Assembly (NCBI RefSeq): GCF_001513675.1
Contig: NZ_CP013859.1
Location: 1,675,081-1,739,080 of the forward strand
Direction of reading: 5' to 3'
Length of the DNA: 64,000 nt
DNA from: Microbacterium sp. XT11
GTDB lineage: Bacteria; Actinomycetota; Actinomycetes; Actinomycetales; Microbacteriaceae
The translations under genes and the position numbers were made by a program. This document shows, piece by piece, positions 10,801-18,225 of this stretch (position 1 is its first letter; each line of letters starts with the position of its first letter). The notes beneath the pieces were generated by a model. That model saw nothing but the letters and a program-made list of their open reading frames with translations. It made no database searches and was not told where the DNA came from.

Positions 10801-13390
10801 CGAGGACGGTTCCGACCAGTGCACGAGCACCCCGCTTCCGCTGGTCGAGGCGTCCAAGTCGTCGGACCCGGCACCGGGCTCGACCGTCGTCGCCGGTCAG
10901 GACGTCACGTACACGCTGACGTTCACCAACCGCGGTGAAGCTGCGGGACCGGTAGACCACACCGATGATCTGGCTGACGTGCTCGACGACGCCACGCTCA
11001 CTGCGGGCCCGGCAGCATCCGACGCCGCACTGCAGGTGGTCCGCGATGGAGACACCCTGCACGTCACCGGTTCGCTCGCGCCCGATCAGACCGTGACGGT
11101 CACCTACACGGTGACGGTGAATGCAGATGACGACCGGGAGAACAACCGTCTCGGGAACGTGCTGGCGCCGACCGGCACGGTCGACCCGGAGTGCGGTGAC
11201 GAAGGTGTGTCGTGCACGGAGCACGTGGTGCCGCTGCTGCAGTCGTGGAAGAGCGTCGAGGCCGACACCGCTCCGGTGGCCGCCGGCACGGTGCTCACGT
11301 ACACGTTGACGTTCGAGAACACCGGTGAAGGCACGGCGGTCGTGGATCAGGTCGATGACCTGACGCACGTGACCGACGACGCCGATGTGACGGCCGAACC
11401 GGCCAGCGCCGACGGTCTGGTCGTCAGTCGTGACGGCAACCGCATCGCGATCGCAGGCGAGGTTCCTGCCGGCGAGACCTACACGGTCACCTATCAGGTC
11501 ACGGTGAGTGCAGACGGGGAGCGCGGCGATGACATCGCGGCGAACTTCCTGCTCGACCCCGATGAGGTCCCGCCGACGGAGCCGGTGTGCCAGCCTTCTG
11601 ACACGGAGCGTCCGGACTGCACGGTTACACCGATCGGGATGCTGCTGACGGGCAAGTCGGTCTCGGCCGACACCGACCCGATCGACGTGGGCACGGTGCT
11701 GACCTACACGCTCACGTTCGACAACCAGGGTGAGGGGCCGGCCGTGGTCGACCACACCGACATCCTCACCGATGTCCTGGACGACGCGGATCTCACCGCG
11801 GAACCCGTCGCCTCCGACGAGGCGCTCGAGGTATCCGATGTGGTGGACGAGGCGTTCACGGTCACGGGTGAGCTCGCTGCGGGCCAGACGGTCACGGTGA
11901 CGTACCAGGTGACTGTGAAGGAAGAGGCCGATCGAGGTGACAACTCGGCCGACAACTTCCTCGTGCCCACCGGCGAGGAGCCGCCGACCGAGTGTGTTCC
12001 GGGCGACCCGAACTGCACCGTCACCCCGCTGCCGCTGGTCGAGGTGTCGAAGTCGGCTGACCCGGAGACGGGCGCTGGCGTGCAGTCGGGCCAGGTCGTG
12101 ACGTACACGCTCACGTTCGCGAACACGGGCGAGGCTGCGGGCACGGTCGACTACACCGATGACCTGGCGGCCGTCCTCGACGACGCCGACCTCACCGGCG
12201 CGCCGGTCTCGGCCGATCCTGCTCTGGCCGTGACAGATGGGGCCGACGGCCTGGTTCGTGTCACGGGCACGCTCGCTGCGGGCCAGACGGTCACGGTGTC
12301 GTACACCGTGACGGTCAAGCCCGATGGTGAGCGGGGTGACAACGAGCTGCGTAACGTGGTCGCGAAGACCGGCACCGAGGATCCGCAGTGCGGTGACACC
12401 GGGGTCTCCTGCACGGAGCATCCGATCGGTGAGCTCGACGACTGGAAGAGCGTCGACCCGGCGACGGGATCGACGGTGCGGCCGGGTGACACCGTGACGT
12501 ACACGCTGCATTTCGAGAACACCGGGAACGCTCCGGTCGATGTGACGCGTGAGGACGTGCTCACTCGCGTGCTCGACGACGCCGAGATCACGGCGCAGCC
12601 GGTCTCGTCCGGCGACGCCCTGTCGGTCTCGGATGTCGTGGACGGACGGTTCTCGATCACCGGCACCCTGCAGCCCGGCGACCTCGTCACGGTGACGTAC
12701 ACCGTGACGGTGAAGGCCGACGGCGAACGCGGTGACGACCGGCTGGACAACTTCCTCGTCCCCACCGGTGAGGAGCCGCCTGCCGAGTGTGTCCCTGTCG
12801 ACGGGGAGCGCCCCGACTGCACCTACAACCACGTCTCCGACGTGACGGTGGCCAAGTCGAGCGACCCGGAGTCCGGAACACGGGTCAACCCGGGTGATCG
12901 GGTCACCTACACGCTGACCTTCGTGAACCGGGGCACCAACGCGGATGCGGCGGATGTGGCTGTCGACTACACCGACCACATGGCGGATGTGCTCGACGAC
13001 GCGACGCTGACCACGGGTCCCGCCGTGTCTGGCGAGAACCTGACGGCATCCGTCGTGGGTGACACGATCAGGATCACGGGTGCGGTGCCGACCGGCGAGA
13101 CCTACACGGTGACCTACACGGTCACGGTCTCGGCGTACGGTGCGCAGGGGAACCATCACCTCGGCAACATCGTCGCGATCACCGGTGAGCAGCCGGTGTG
13201 CGTGCCCGACTCGCCGCTGTGCACCGAGCACGACGTGCCCGCGCCTCCCAAGCCGGCGCCGCCGCTCGCGATCACCGGTGGCACGGTCTCGGTGCTCGTG
13301 CTGCTGACCGCGGTCCTGCTGCTCGGACTCGGCGTCGTGCTCGTCGCACGGCGACGCTCCTCGATCTCGACGGAGGACGCCGCCGAGTGA
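7862..13390 (+). CDS. giant secreted DUF11-repeat surface protein with LAITG sorting signal
   Basis: An 1842 aa predicted cell-wall protein. A long signal peptide (basic start, hydrophobic stretch near residues 27-45, Ala-rich cleavage region near 45-50) is followed by a ~270-residue N-terminal domain and then eleven tandem DUF11-type beta-sandwich repeats. The repeats begin near nt 8816, 9217, 9648, 10030, 10445, 10840, 11234, 11639, 12034, 12430 and 12840 (about 133 aa each). Each carries a first-strand Lys or Lys-Ser, YTxTxxNxG and GxxVTVTYTVTV. A Cys pair recurs at almost every repeat junction. The C-terminus is a Pro-rich spacer, LAITGG, a hydrophobic helix and RRR: the class-E sortase type (LAxTG) of actinobacteria. 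RBS GGGGGAAG precedes ATG 7862. The function (adhesion, surface layer) is inferred from architecture only. Confidence 0.88.
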   Translation: MYRSGRPGATRSSLTGRLRSAVAAGGVTSLVTGLLVAGVAVLGAEPAAAVPGNPGTPGDPTEVFSEGFEVGLGPTAVRLADYVGESGQTHTADPFWLREDQCNGVILQYANTVFPGASPEGGFCVDGNQTNVRNNVRRLADVLGQLDAGVPGGSTGSPANGSTSATRANHAVTAFTSDVNGPDGAVQFQTSPLNIAAQGTRFYAASVDVAELSCTFAGGENNSRLRFAFRVGSDEYPFPTAEPIRACTDPRVSYYTSPDLPGGWINGGSYVAAGRFYTDGALLMTPAQMQNLQIVMRNDVGDLSGNDAAFDNIRLVDATPQLDKAFSPTSVPVGGVSTLTLTVTNTSELASKSGWSFTDNLPAGLVVAPSPNIGGTCDATTTAAAGGTSVVITDGKLDVGEVSCTITVDVTSEHPRGAEPSPRVFENCAENFSDVVGVDLPACATVEFYSENALEITKTSNATPDARPGDVVTYTVTATNTGTADFTAQDPAVVFDDLSGVLDDAAFNNDATSSQAGTVSYAEPLLSWVGALPAGASVELTYTTTLGDGGDGIVRNVAWQPENPENPVPPVCDPPADGVDPATGEPCAEVEFAMPKLTIQKSADRTELPAVGDTVEYTITVTNVGPGVYTADAPATATDDLTNVLDAASYNGDAVASTGTVSFEEPTLSWEGALGVNEAATITYTVTYTGEGDQNLRNLACVPTGETAQGEPSCDVVQIPGSGLTQWKQVQASDTPAAAGTVLTYTLFFDNDGEAAADVDAVDDLTHVSDDADVTTEPTSAEGLSVSRDGNRIAITGSVPAGETHTVTYQVTIRADGERGDDTAANFLMQNDPENPPVPPTDPVCEPQDEQFPDCTTTPIAAVVYSKSVSADSDPVVAGTVLTYTVTVENTGTTTAPVSREDVLTDVLDEADLTSGPQSDTASVTVSDVTAGRFQIGGELATGETATITYEVTVKADAERGNNLANNFLVPEGGTPPEVCEDGSDQCTSTPLPLVEASKSSDPAPGSTVVAGQDVTYTLTFTNRGEAAGPVDHTDDLADVLDDATLTAGPAASDAALQVVRDGDTLHVTGSLAPDQTVTVTYTVTVNADDDRENNRLGNVLAPTGTVDPECGDEGVSCTEHVVPLLQSWKSVEADTAPVAAGTVLTYTLTFENTGEGTAVVDQVDDLTHVTDDADVTAEPASADGLVVSRDGNRIAIAGEVPAGETYTVTYQVTVSADGERGDDIAANFLLDPDEVPPTEPVCQPSDTERPDCTVTPIGMLLTGKSVSADTDPIDVGTVLTYTLTFDNQGEGPAVVDHTDILTDVLDDADLTAEPVASDEALEVSDVVDEAFTVTGELAAGQTVTVTYQVTVKEEADRGDNSADNFLVPTGEEPPTECVPGDPNCTVTPLPLVEVSKSADPETGAGVQSGQVVTYTLTFANTGEAAGTVDYTDDLAAVLDDADLTGAPVSADPALAVTDGADGLVRVTGTLAAGQTVTVSYTVTVKPDGERGDNELRNVVAKTGTEDPQCGDTGVSCTEHPIGELDDWKSVDPATGSTVRPGDTVTYTLHFENTGNAPVDVTREDVLTRVLDDAEITAQPVSSGDALSVSDVVDGRFSITGTLQPGDLVTVTYTVTVKADGERGDDRLDNFLVPTGEEPPAECVPVDGERPDCTYNHVSDVTVAKSSDPESGTRVNPGDRVTYTLTFVNRGTNADAADVAVDYTDHMADVLDDATLTTGPAVSGENLTASVVGDTIRITGAVPTGETYTVTYTVTVSAYGAQGNHHLGNIVAITGEQPVCVPDSPLCTEHDVPAPPKPAPPLAITGGTVSVLVLLTAVLLLGLGVVLVARRRSSISTEDAAE

Positions 13391-13394
13391 GACC

Positions 13395-13420
13395 GGCGCG
13401 GGCACCCCTGCGCCCGCGCC
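13395..13420 (+). terminator. first hairpin after the DUF11 gene
   Basis: GGCGCGGGC and GCCCGCGCC pair perfectly around an 8-nt loop, 4 bp after the stop codon. Confidence 0.55.
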
Positions 13421-13423
13421 ACA

Positions 13424-13459
13424 CGCCCCGGGATCGCCGCGCCGCGGCGGCCCGGGGCG
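13424..13459 (+). terminator. second hairpin after the DUF11 gene
   Basis: CGCCCCGGG and CCCGGGGCG pair perfectly, and the loop contains further GC palindromes. With the preceding hairpin it forms a tandem terminator separating the repeat gene from acpS. Confidence 0.6.
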
Positions 13460-13503
13460 TTCTCGTGCGACGAGAGGCACGGGGCTGACGTCGTGCGCGC
13501 GGC

Positions 13504-13509
13504 TAGGCT
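13504..13509 (+). promoter_or_regulatory. -10 box of leaderless acpS operon
   Basis: TAGGCT with 6 nt to GTG 13516. Confidence 0.6.
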
Positions 13510-13515
13510 GTTCTG

Positions 13516-13875
13516 GTGATCATCGGGACCGGCATCGACCTCGTGGACGTTCCGCGATTCGAGCGGACCGTTGCGCGCACGCCGCGCCTGCTGCAGCGGC
13601 TCTTCACCGAGCGAGAGCAGGGCATGCGGCTGTCGTCGCTCGCCGCGCGGTATGCGGCGAAGGAGGCGTTGATCAAGACGCTGGGCGGGTCCGACGGCGT
13701 GCACTGGACCGAGATCGAGATCGCCTCAGAGGCCTCGGGCAAGCCGCATTTCGTGCTCTCGGGAACGACCGCGGCGGTGGTCGAGCAGCGCGGCATCACC
13801 GCACTGCACCTGACCCTCACGCATGACGCGGGCCTCGCCGCCGCGTTCGTCGTCGCCGAAGGAGAGCCGCTGTGA
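13516..13875 (+). CDS. acpS: holo-[acyl-carrier-protein] synthase
   Basis: Transfers the 4'-phosphopantetheine arm of CoA to the serine of acyl carrier protein. At 119 aa it has the standard AcpS length. The N-terminal IGTGIDLVDVPRFE carries the metal-binding Asp, and RYAAKEALIKTLG carries the second metal ligand Glu and the substrate Lys. GTG 13516 is set by the leaderless -10 box. The stop overlaps the alr start (GTGA), so the two are co-translated. Confidence 0.94.
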   Translation: MIIGTGIDLVDVPRFERTVARTPRLLQRLFTEREQGMRLSSLAARYAAKEALIKTLGGSDGVHWTEIEIASEASGKPHFVLSGTTAAVVEQRGITALHLTLTHDAGLAAAFVVAEGEPL

Positions 13876-14978
13876 CCACGCCGTTCCGTGAGGCGAGCAT
13901 CGACCTCGACGCCATCGCCGACAACGTGCGGCACCTGCGCCGGCTCACCGGCGTGCAGGTGATCGCTGTCGTCAAGGCGAACGCCTACGGCCACGGGGCG
14001 GCGGCCGCCGCCGTCGCCGCGCTGAGCGGCGGGGCCACGCGGCTCGGCGTCGCCGAGATCCCCGAAGCGCTCGACTTGCGCCGTCAGGGCGTGACGGCTC
14101 CGATCCTGGCGTGGCTGCATGCCCCGGGCGAGCGGTTCGAGCAGGCAGCGGAGCACGGCATCGAGGTCGGCATCTCGTCGTTCGACCAGCTCGAGGCGGC
14201 AGCCGCCGCGGCATCCGTCGATCGGCCAGTCGGTGTGCACCTCAAGCTCGAGACCGGCCTGTCGCGCAACGGCATCGCACCGGGGGACTGGAACCGCGTG
14301 CTCGCCGAGGCCGCGCGGCTCGAGCGCATCGGCCGGCTGCGCATCGTCGGACTGTTCAGCCATCTGTCGAACACGTCTCCCAAAGACGACCGCGCCGCAC
14401 TCGCGAAGTTCGAGCAGGGGGTGGCTGCCGCCGAGTCGTTCGGCATCCGCCCGGAGATCCGGCACCTCGCCGCGACGGCTGCTGCGATCGACCTGCCCGA
14501 GACGAGGCTGGACGCGGTGCGCATCGGCATCGGGCTCTACGGCCTTTCGCCGTTCGACGACCGCACGTCCGCGTCGCTGGGGCTGCGGCCGGCGATGACG
14601 CTGCGCGGGGCCATCGCGGCGGTCCGGCGTGTTCCCGCCGGCACCGGGGTGTCGTACGGCTACGACCATCGCACCGACCGGGACACCACGCTCGTGCTGG
14701 TCCCCTTCGGTTACGCCGACGGCATTCCACGGCATGCGTCCGGACGCCTGCCCGTGTCGATCGGGGGTCGCACCTTCACGAACGTCGGCCGCATCGCGAT
14801 GGACCAGTTCGTCGTCGACGTCGGCGACACCCCGGTCTCGGTCGGCGATGAGGTCGTGCTCTTCGGCGACCCGACGCTGGGGGTCCCGTCTGCGGCGGAC
14901 TGGGCGGATGCCGCGGGCACGATCAACTACGAGATCGTCACGCGCATCGGTCCGCGCGTGGCCAGGAGGACGTCATGA
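13872..14978 (+). CDS. alr: alanine racemase
   Basis: PLP-dependent interconversion of L- and D-alanine for peptidoglycan. The protein has 368 aa. The Schiff-base lysine lies in VVKANAYGHGA near residues 34-44, and the opposing catalytic tyrosine in VSYGYDH near 260. The N-terminal TIM barrel and C-terminal beta domain are complete. GTG 13872 overlaps the acpS stop, and the alr stop overlaps tsaE (ATGA). The alr-tsaE-tsaB-rimI-tsaD order is common in actinobacteria. Confidence 0.95.
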   Translation: MTTPFREASIDLDAIADNVRHLRRLTGVQVIAVVKANAYGHGAAAAAVAALSGGATRLGVAEIPEALDLRRQGVTAPILAWLHAPGERFEQAAEHGIEVGISSFDQLEAAAAAASVDRPVGVHLKLETGLSRNGIAPGDWNRVLAEAARLERIGRLRIVGLFSHLSNTSPKDDRAALAKFEQGVAAAESFGIRPEIRHLAATAAAIDLPETRLDAVRIGIGLYGLSPFDDRTSASLGLRPAMTLRGAIAAVRRVPAGTGVSYGYDHRTDRDTTLVLVPFGYADGIPRHASGRLPVSIGGRTFTNVGRIAMDQFVVDVGDTPVSVGDEVVLFGDPTLGVPSAADWADAAGTINYEIVTRIGPRVARRTS

Positions 14979-15457
14979 CGGTGGACGCGTCGCTCCTCGG
15001 ACGCCGGGAGGTCGGCACCGCCGAGGAGATGGAGGAACTCGGCCGGCGGATCGGAAGCGGCCTCGTCCCCGGCGACCTGCTGATCCTCACCGGTCCGCTC
15101 GGGGCGGGGAAGACCACGTTCACGCGGGGGCTCGCCGAAGGCCTGGGCGTGCGCGGACCGGTGCAGAGCCCGACCTTCGTGATCGCGCGCACGCACCCGT
15201 CGCTGGTCGGCGGAGCACCCCTCGTGCACGTCGACGCCTACCGTCTCGGCTCGGCTGCCGAGCTCGACGACCTCGACCTCGACCTCACGCGCTCGGTCGT
15301 CGTGGTCGAATGGGGCCGAGGCATGGCGGAGGAGCTCGCCGACGCGTGGTGGGACGTCGAGTTCGAGCGACCGGTCGGAGTGGGCGACGATCTCGACGCC
15401 TCGGAGCTCGACGCCGATGCTCCCCGCATCGTGACCATCGAGCGCCGGGAGCGTTGA
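14975..15457 (+). CDS. tsaE: tRNA t6A biosynthesis ATPase TsaE
   Basis: The ATPase partner of the TsaB-TsaD complex that makes N6-threonylcarbamoyladenosine at position 37 of ANN-decoding tRNAs. The protein has 160 aa. Walker A TGPLGAGKTTF is near residues 40-50, followed by QSPTFVIARTH, the typical TsaE switch region. The C-terminal ~30 residues are acidic and less conserved. The start overlaps the alr stop. A 67-bp gap with a new promoter separates it from tsaB. Confidence 0.93.
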   Translation: MTVDASLLGRREVGTAEEMEELGRRIGSGLVPGDLLILTGPLGAGKTTFTRGLAEGLGVRGPVQSPTFVIARTHPSLVGGAPLVHVDAYRLGSAAELDDLDLDLTRSVVVVEWGRGMAEELADAWWDVEFERPVGVGDDLDASELDADAPRIVTIERRER

Positions 15458-15512
15458 GTGCCGTGAGCGCTGAGCGCCGGGTGCGCTGAGCGGCGCACGC
15501 AGGCTCGGCGAC

Positions 15513-15518
15513 TACCCT
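15513..15518 (+). promoter_or_regulatory. -10 box of leaderless tsaB
   Basis: TACCCT with 6 nt to GTG 15525, giving tsaB-rimI-tsaD their own promoter besides read-through from acpS-alr-tsaE. Confidence 0.6.
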
Positions 15519-15524
15519 GGAGAG

Positions 15525-16139
15525 GTGATCCTCGCCGTCGACACCTCCCTGGGAACCGCGGTCGCGCTCATCGACCCCGATGGCGCGCTGCGCGCCGAGA
15601 CGGGCACAGCCGACGCACTCGGACACGCCGAGGTGATCGGCGACCTCCTGCGGTCGGCCCTCGAACAGGCCGGGGAGGGGGCCATCGCGCACGTGGTGAC
15701 CGGAATGGGACCCGGTCCCTTCACCGGGCTGCGGATCGGCATCGCCGCCGCACGCGCTTTCGCCCTCGGCCGCGGCATCCCCGTCATCCCCGTGCCGAGT
15801 CATCTCGCCGCCGCCCTCACCGTCGGCGACTACGAAGCGCCGTTCGCCATCGTCACGGATGCACGCCGCCGCGAGATGGCTGTCACGGTGTTCGACGGCA
15901 TCGATGACGACGGCATCCCGCGCGTCGCCGCGGAGACCGTGCTCGTCCCCGCCGCGGAGGTCGAGTCCCATCTCGACGGCATCCGCCGCGTCGATGTCGC
16001 CCGGCTGTCCGCGGCGGACCTCGGCCGCGTCGGTGCCAGGGCGCTCGCATCGGGGCGGGTGCTCGCCGACGAGGAGCCGTTGTACCTGCGACAGCCCGAC
16101 GCGGCCGCACCCGTGGCGCCGAAACGGGTGGGGTCGTGA
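15525..16139 (+). CDS. tsaB: tRNA t6A biosynthesis scaffold TsaB
   Basis: An inactive ASKHA-fold paralogue that dimerises with TsaD in t6A synthesis. The protein has 204 aa. The N-terminal MILAVDTSLGTAVAL and GPGPFTGLRIGIAAA are the family signatures; the metal-binding histidines of TsaD are absent, as expected. The leaderless GTG start overlaps nothing upstream, and the 3' end overlaps rimI (GTGA). Confidence 0.93.
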   Translation: MILAVDTSLGTAVALIDPDGALRAETGTADALGHAEVIGDLLRSALEQAGEGAIAHVVTGMGPGPFTGLRIGIAAARAFALGRGIPVIPVPSHLAAALTVGDYEAPFAIVTDARRREMAVTVFDGIDDDGIPRVAAETVLVPAAEVESHLDGIRRVDVARLSAADLGRVGARALASGRVLADEEPLYLRQPDAAAPVAPKRVGS

Positions 16140-16645
16140 CGATCCGAGCCGCGACCAGCGCCGACCTCGACGCGATCATGGCCATCGAGACCCGGTCCTT
16201 CCCCGCTGACGCCTGGAGCGCCGAGACGATGGCCGCAGAGGTCGCCAGCCCCCATGGCCGCTACCTCGTCGACGAGGTCGACGGCGTCGTCATCGGCTAC
16301 GGCGGCGTGCGTGCCCTGCAGGGCGGACGCGATGCCGACATCCAGACCATCGCGTTCGACCGTCCGTATCGCGGTGGGGGCCGCGGGCGCGCGCTGCTCC
16401 GCGCCCTGCTCGAGGCGGCGGAGGAACGAGGGGCCGCGGAGGTCTTCCTCGAGGTGCGCGCAGACAATCCCGCCGCGCACGGCCTCTACCTCTCGGAGGG
16501 CTTCGAGGAGATCGGCAGGCGCCCCCGGTACTATCAGCCCGACGACGTGGACGCGATCGTGATGCGCCTCGATCTTCGTGCGAGGACGCGCGGGCGGGAC
16601 GATGATGACGGTTCGATCGCGCATGCGGTGCGGGAGGGGGAGTGA
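16136..16645 (+). CDS. rimI: ribosomal protein S18-alanine N-acetyltransferase
   Basis: A GNAT-family enzyme acetylating the N-terminal alanine of ribosomal protein S18 in the family prototype. The protein has 169 aa. The acetyl-CoA-binding loop [10 protein letters not shown] lies near residues 79-88, followed by [20 protein letters not shown]. It sits between tsaB and tsaD with 4-base overlaps on both sides, the usual actinobacterial context. The C-terminal ~20 residues are charged and variable. Confidence 0.9.
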   Translation: MTIRAATSADLDAIMAIETRSFPADAWSAETMAAEVASPHGRYLVDEVDGVVIGYGGVRALQGGRDADIQTIAFDRPYRGGGRGRALLRALLEAAEERGAAEVFLEVRADNPAAHGLYLSEGFEEIGRRPRYYQPDDVDAIVMRLDLRARTRGRDDDDGSIAHAVREGE

Positions 16646-17706
16646 TGACCGGACCCTTGGTGCTGGGCATCGAGACGAGCTGCGACGAGACCGGGATCGG
16701 GATCGTGCGGGGCCGCACGCTGCTCACGAACACGATCGCGTCGAGCATGGACGAGCACGCCCGCTACGGGGGAGTGGTGCCGGAGGTCGCCGCACGCGCG
16801 CACCTCGAGGCCCTTCAGCCCTCGATCGACGCCGCGCTGGCGGAAGCAGGTGTCGGGCTGCGCGACCTCGACGCGGTGGCGGTCACCAGCGGGCCGGGCC
16901 TCGCGGGCGCCCTGATGGTGGGCGTCGGTGCCGCCAAAGGACTCGCGGTGTCGTTGGACAAGCCGCTGTACGCCGTGAACCACCTCGTCGGGCACATCGC
17001 CGCCGACATCCTCACGCCCGAGTCCGAACCGCTGGAGTACCCGACGATCGCCCTGCTGGTCTCCGGCGGGCACACCTCCCTGCTGCACGTGCGCGACCTC
17101 ACGACCGACGTTGAGCTGCTCGGCGAGACGGTCGACGACGCTGCAGGAGAGGCATTCGACAAGGTCGCGCGCCTGCTTTCGCTGCCGTACCCCGGCGGCC
17201 CCGAGATCGATCGCGCCGCCGTCGGCGGTGACCCCGACGCCATCCGGTTCCCCCGAGGACTGTCGCGCGCCTCCGACATGGCGCGGCATCGCTACGACTT
17301 CTCCTTCTCCGGACTCAAGACGGCGGTCGCCCGGTGGATCGAACGGTGCGAGGCAGAAGGGCGCCGCGTGCCCGTCGCCGACGTCGCAGCGAGCTTCCGC
17401 GAGGCCGTGGTGGACGTGCTCGTGACGAAGGCGCTCGCCGCATGCGCGGATCGCGGAGTTCCGCGGCTGCTCCTGGGTGGCGGGGTGATCGCCAACCGGC
17501 GTCTTCGCGAGGTCGCGCTCGCCAGGGCCGAGGCCGCAGGCGTCACGGTGCGGATCCCGCCGCTGTCTCTCTGCACGGACAACGGGGCGATGATCGCTGC
17601 TCTGGCCGCCGAGCTCATCTCGTCGGGGCGCCGACCATCGACCCTGGCGTTCGGAGCCGACTCGACGCTGCCGGTCACGGAGATCCAGGTCGCGGAGTCG
17701 TCATGA
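16645..17706 (+). CDS. tsaD: tRNA t6A threonylcarbamoyltransferase TsaD
   Basis: Transfers the threonylcarbamoyl group to A37 of tRNA. About 353 aa. IETSCDETG is near the N-terminus, and the metal-binding HxxxH ([10 protein letters not shown]) is near residues 112-121. The DNGAMIA segment near the C-terminus is also conserved. ATG 16645 is preferred because GGGAGGGGG lies just upstream; an in-frame GTG at 16642 overlapping the rimI stop is the alternative. It ends overlapping the next gene. Confidence 0.94.
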   Translation: MTGPLVLGIETSCDETGIGIVRGRTLLTNTIASSMDEHARYGGVVPEVAARAHLEALQPSIDAALAEAGVGLRDLDAVAVTSGPGLAGALMVGVGAAKGLAVSLDKPLYAVNHLVGHIAADILTPESEPLEYPTIALLVSGGHTSLLHVRDLTTDVELLGETVDDAAGEAFDKVARLLSLPYPGGPEIDRAAVGGDPDAIRFPRGLSRASDMARHRYDFSFSGLKTAVARWIERCEAEGRRVPVADVAASFREAVVDVLVTKALAACADRGVPRLLLGGGVIANRRLREVALARAEAAGVTVRIPPLSLCTDNGAMIAALAAELISSGRRPSTLAFGADSTLPVTEIQVAESS

Positions 17707-18221
17707 GCGACGCACAACGCGCGGCGGACGGGGCCGGCTTCGGCGGAGGTCGTGAGAGCACGCCGCTGCCCCGAACCCGTGTGGAGCGCGCCGGCGACGA
17801 GGTCGAGCGACCAGCGGGTTCCGCCCGTCTGCCGGGAGCGCGTCGCGACGGCTACACGAAGCTCCCCACCGGACCGGTCGGCATCGAGCCGGTCGTGACG
17901 AGCGGACCGGACGCCGACGCTGTCGGCAGCCCGGCAGGCCGCGACTGGGAGCCGTCCGACCTCACACCCGCTCCTGCCGACGACGCCCGTCTCGCGCCCT
18001 GGGCTCTGTTCGCGGCCATCGTGGCGCTGTGCGCCTCGTTCTTCGTCGGCTGGGGCATTCCCGTCGCGATCGTCGCTGTCATCGCCTCGATCATGTCGCT
18101 TCGTCGCCCCGCCGAGAGCAGGGCGATGGCGCGGTGGGCGCTCGTGCTCAGCCTCACCGCGACGGTGTACAGCCTGGGGTGGCTGGTCTGGGCGGGCATG
18201 CAGTTCGAGAGACTGGGCTAG
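17703..18221 (+). CDS. DUF4190-like membrane protein of unknown function
   Basis: A 172 aa protein. The first ~95 residues are polar, rich in Gly, Arg, Pro and Asp, and probably disordered. Two hydrophobic helices follow (about residues 100-135 and 140-165), separated by a short SLRRPAES loop, as in DUF4190-type small membrane proteins. The ATG overlaps the tsaD stop (ATGA), so it is co-translated with the t6A genes. I do not recognise a specific function. Confidence 0.75.
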   Translation: MSDAQRAADGAGFGGGRESTPLPRTRVERAGDEVERPAGSARLPGARRDGYTKLPTGPVGIEPVVTSGPDADAVGSPAGRDWEPSDLTPAPADDARLAPWALFAAIVALCASFFVGWGIPVAIVAVIASIMSLRRPAESRAMARWALVLSLTATVYSLGWLVWAGMQFERLG

Positions 18222-18225
18222 ACGG

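Noticed and set aside
10457..13480. Long antisense open reading frame (about 1000 codons) opposite the DUF11 gene
   Set aside because: It mirrors the repeat gene, is rich in Arg/His/Asp as expected of antisense GC-rich frames, and has no recognisable domain.
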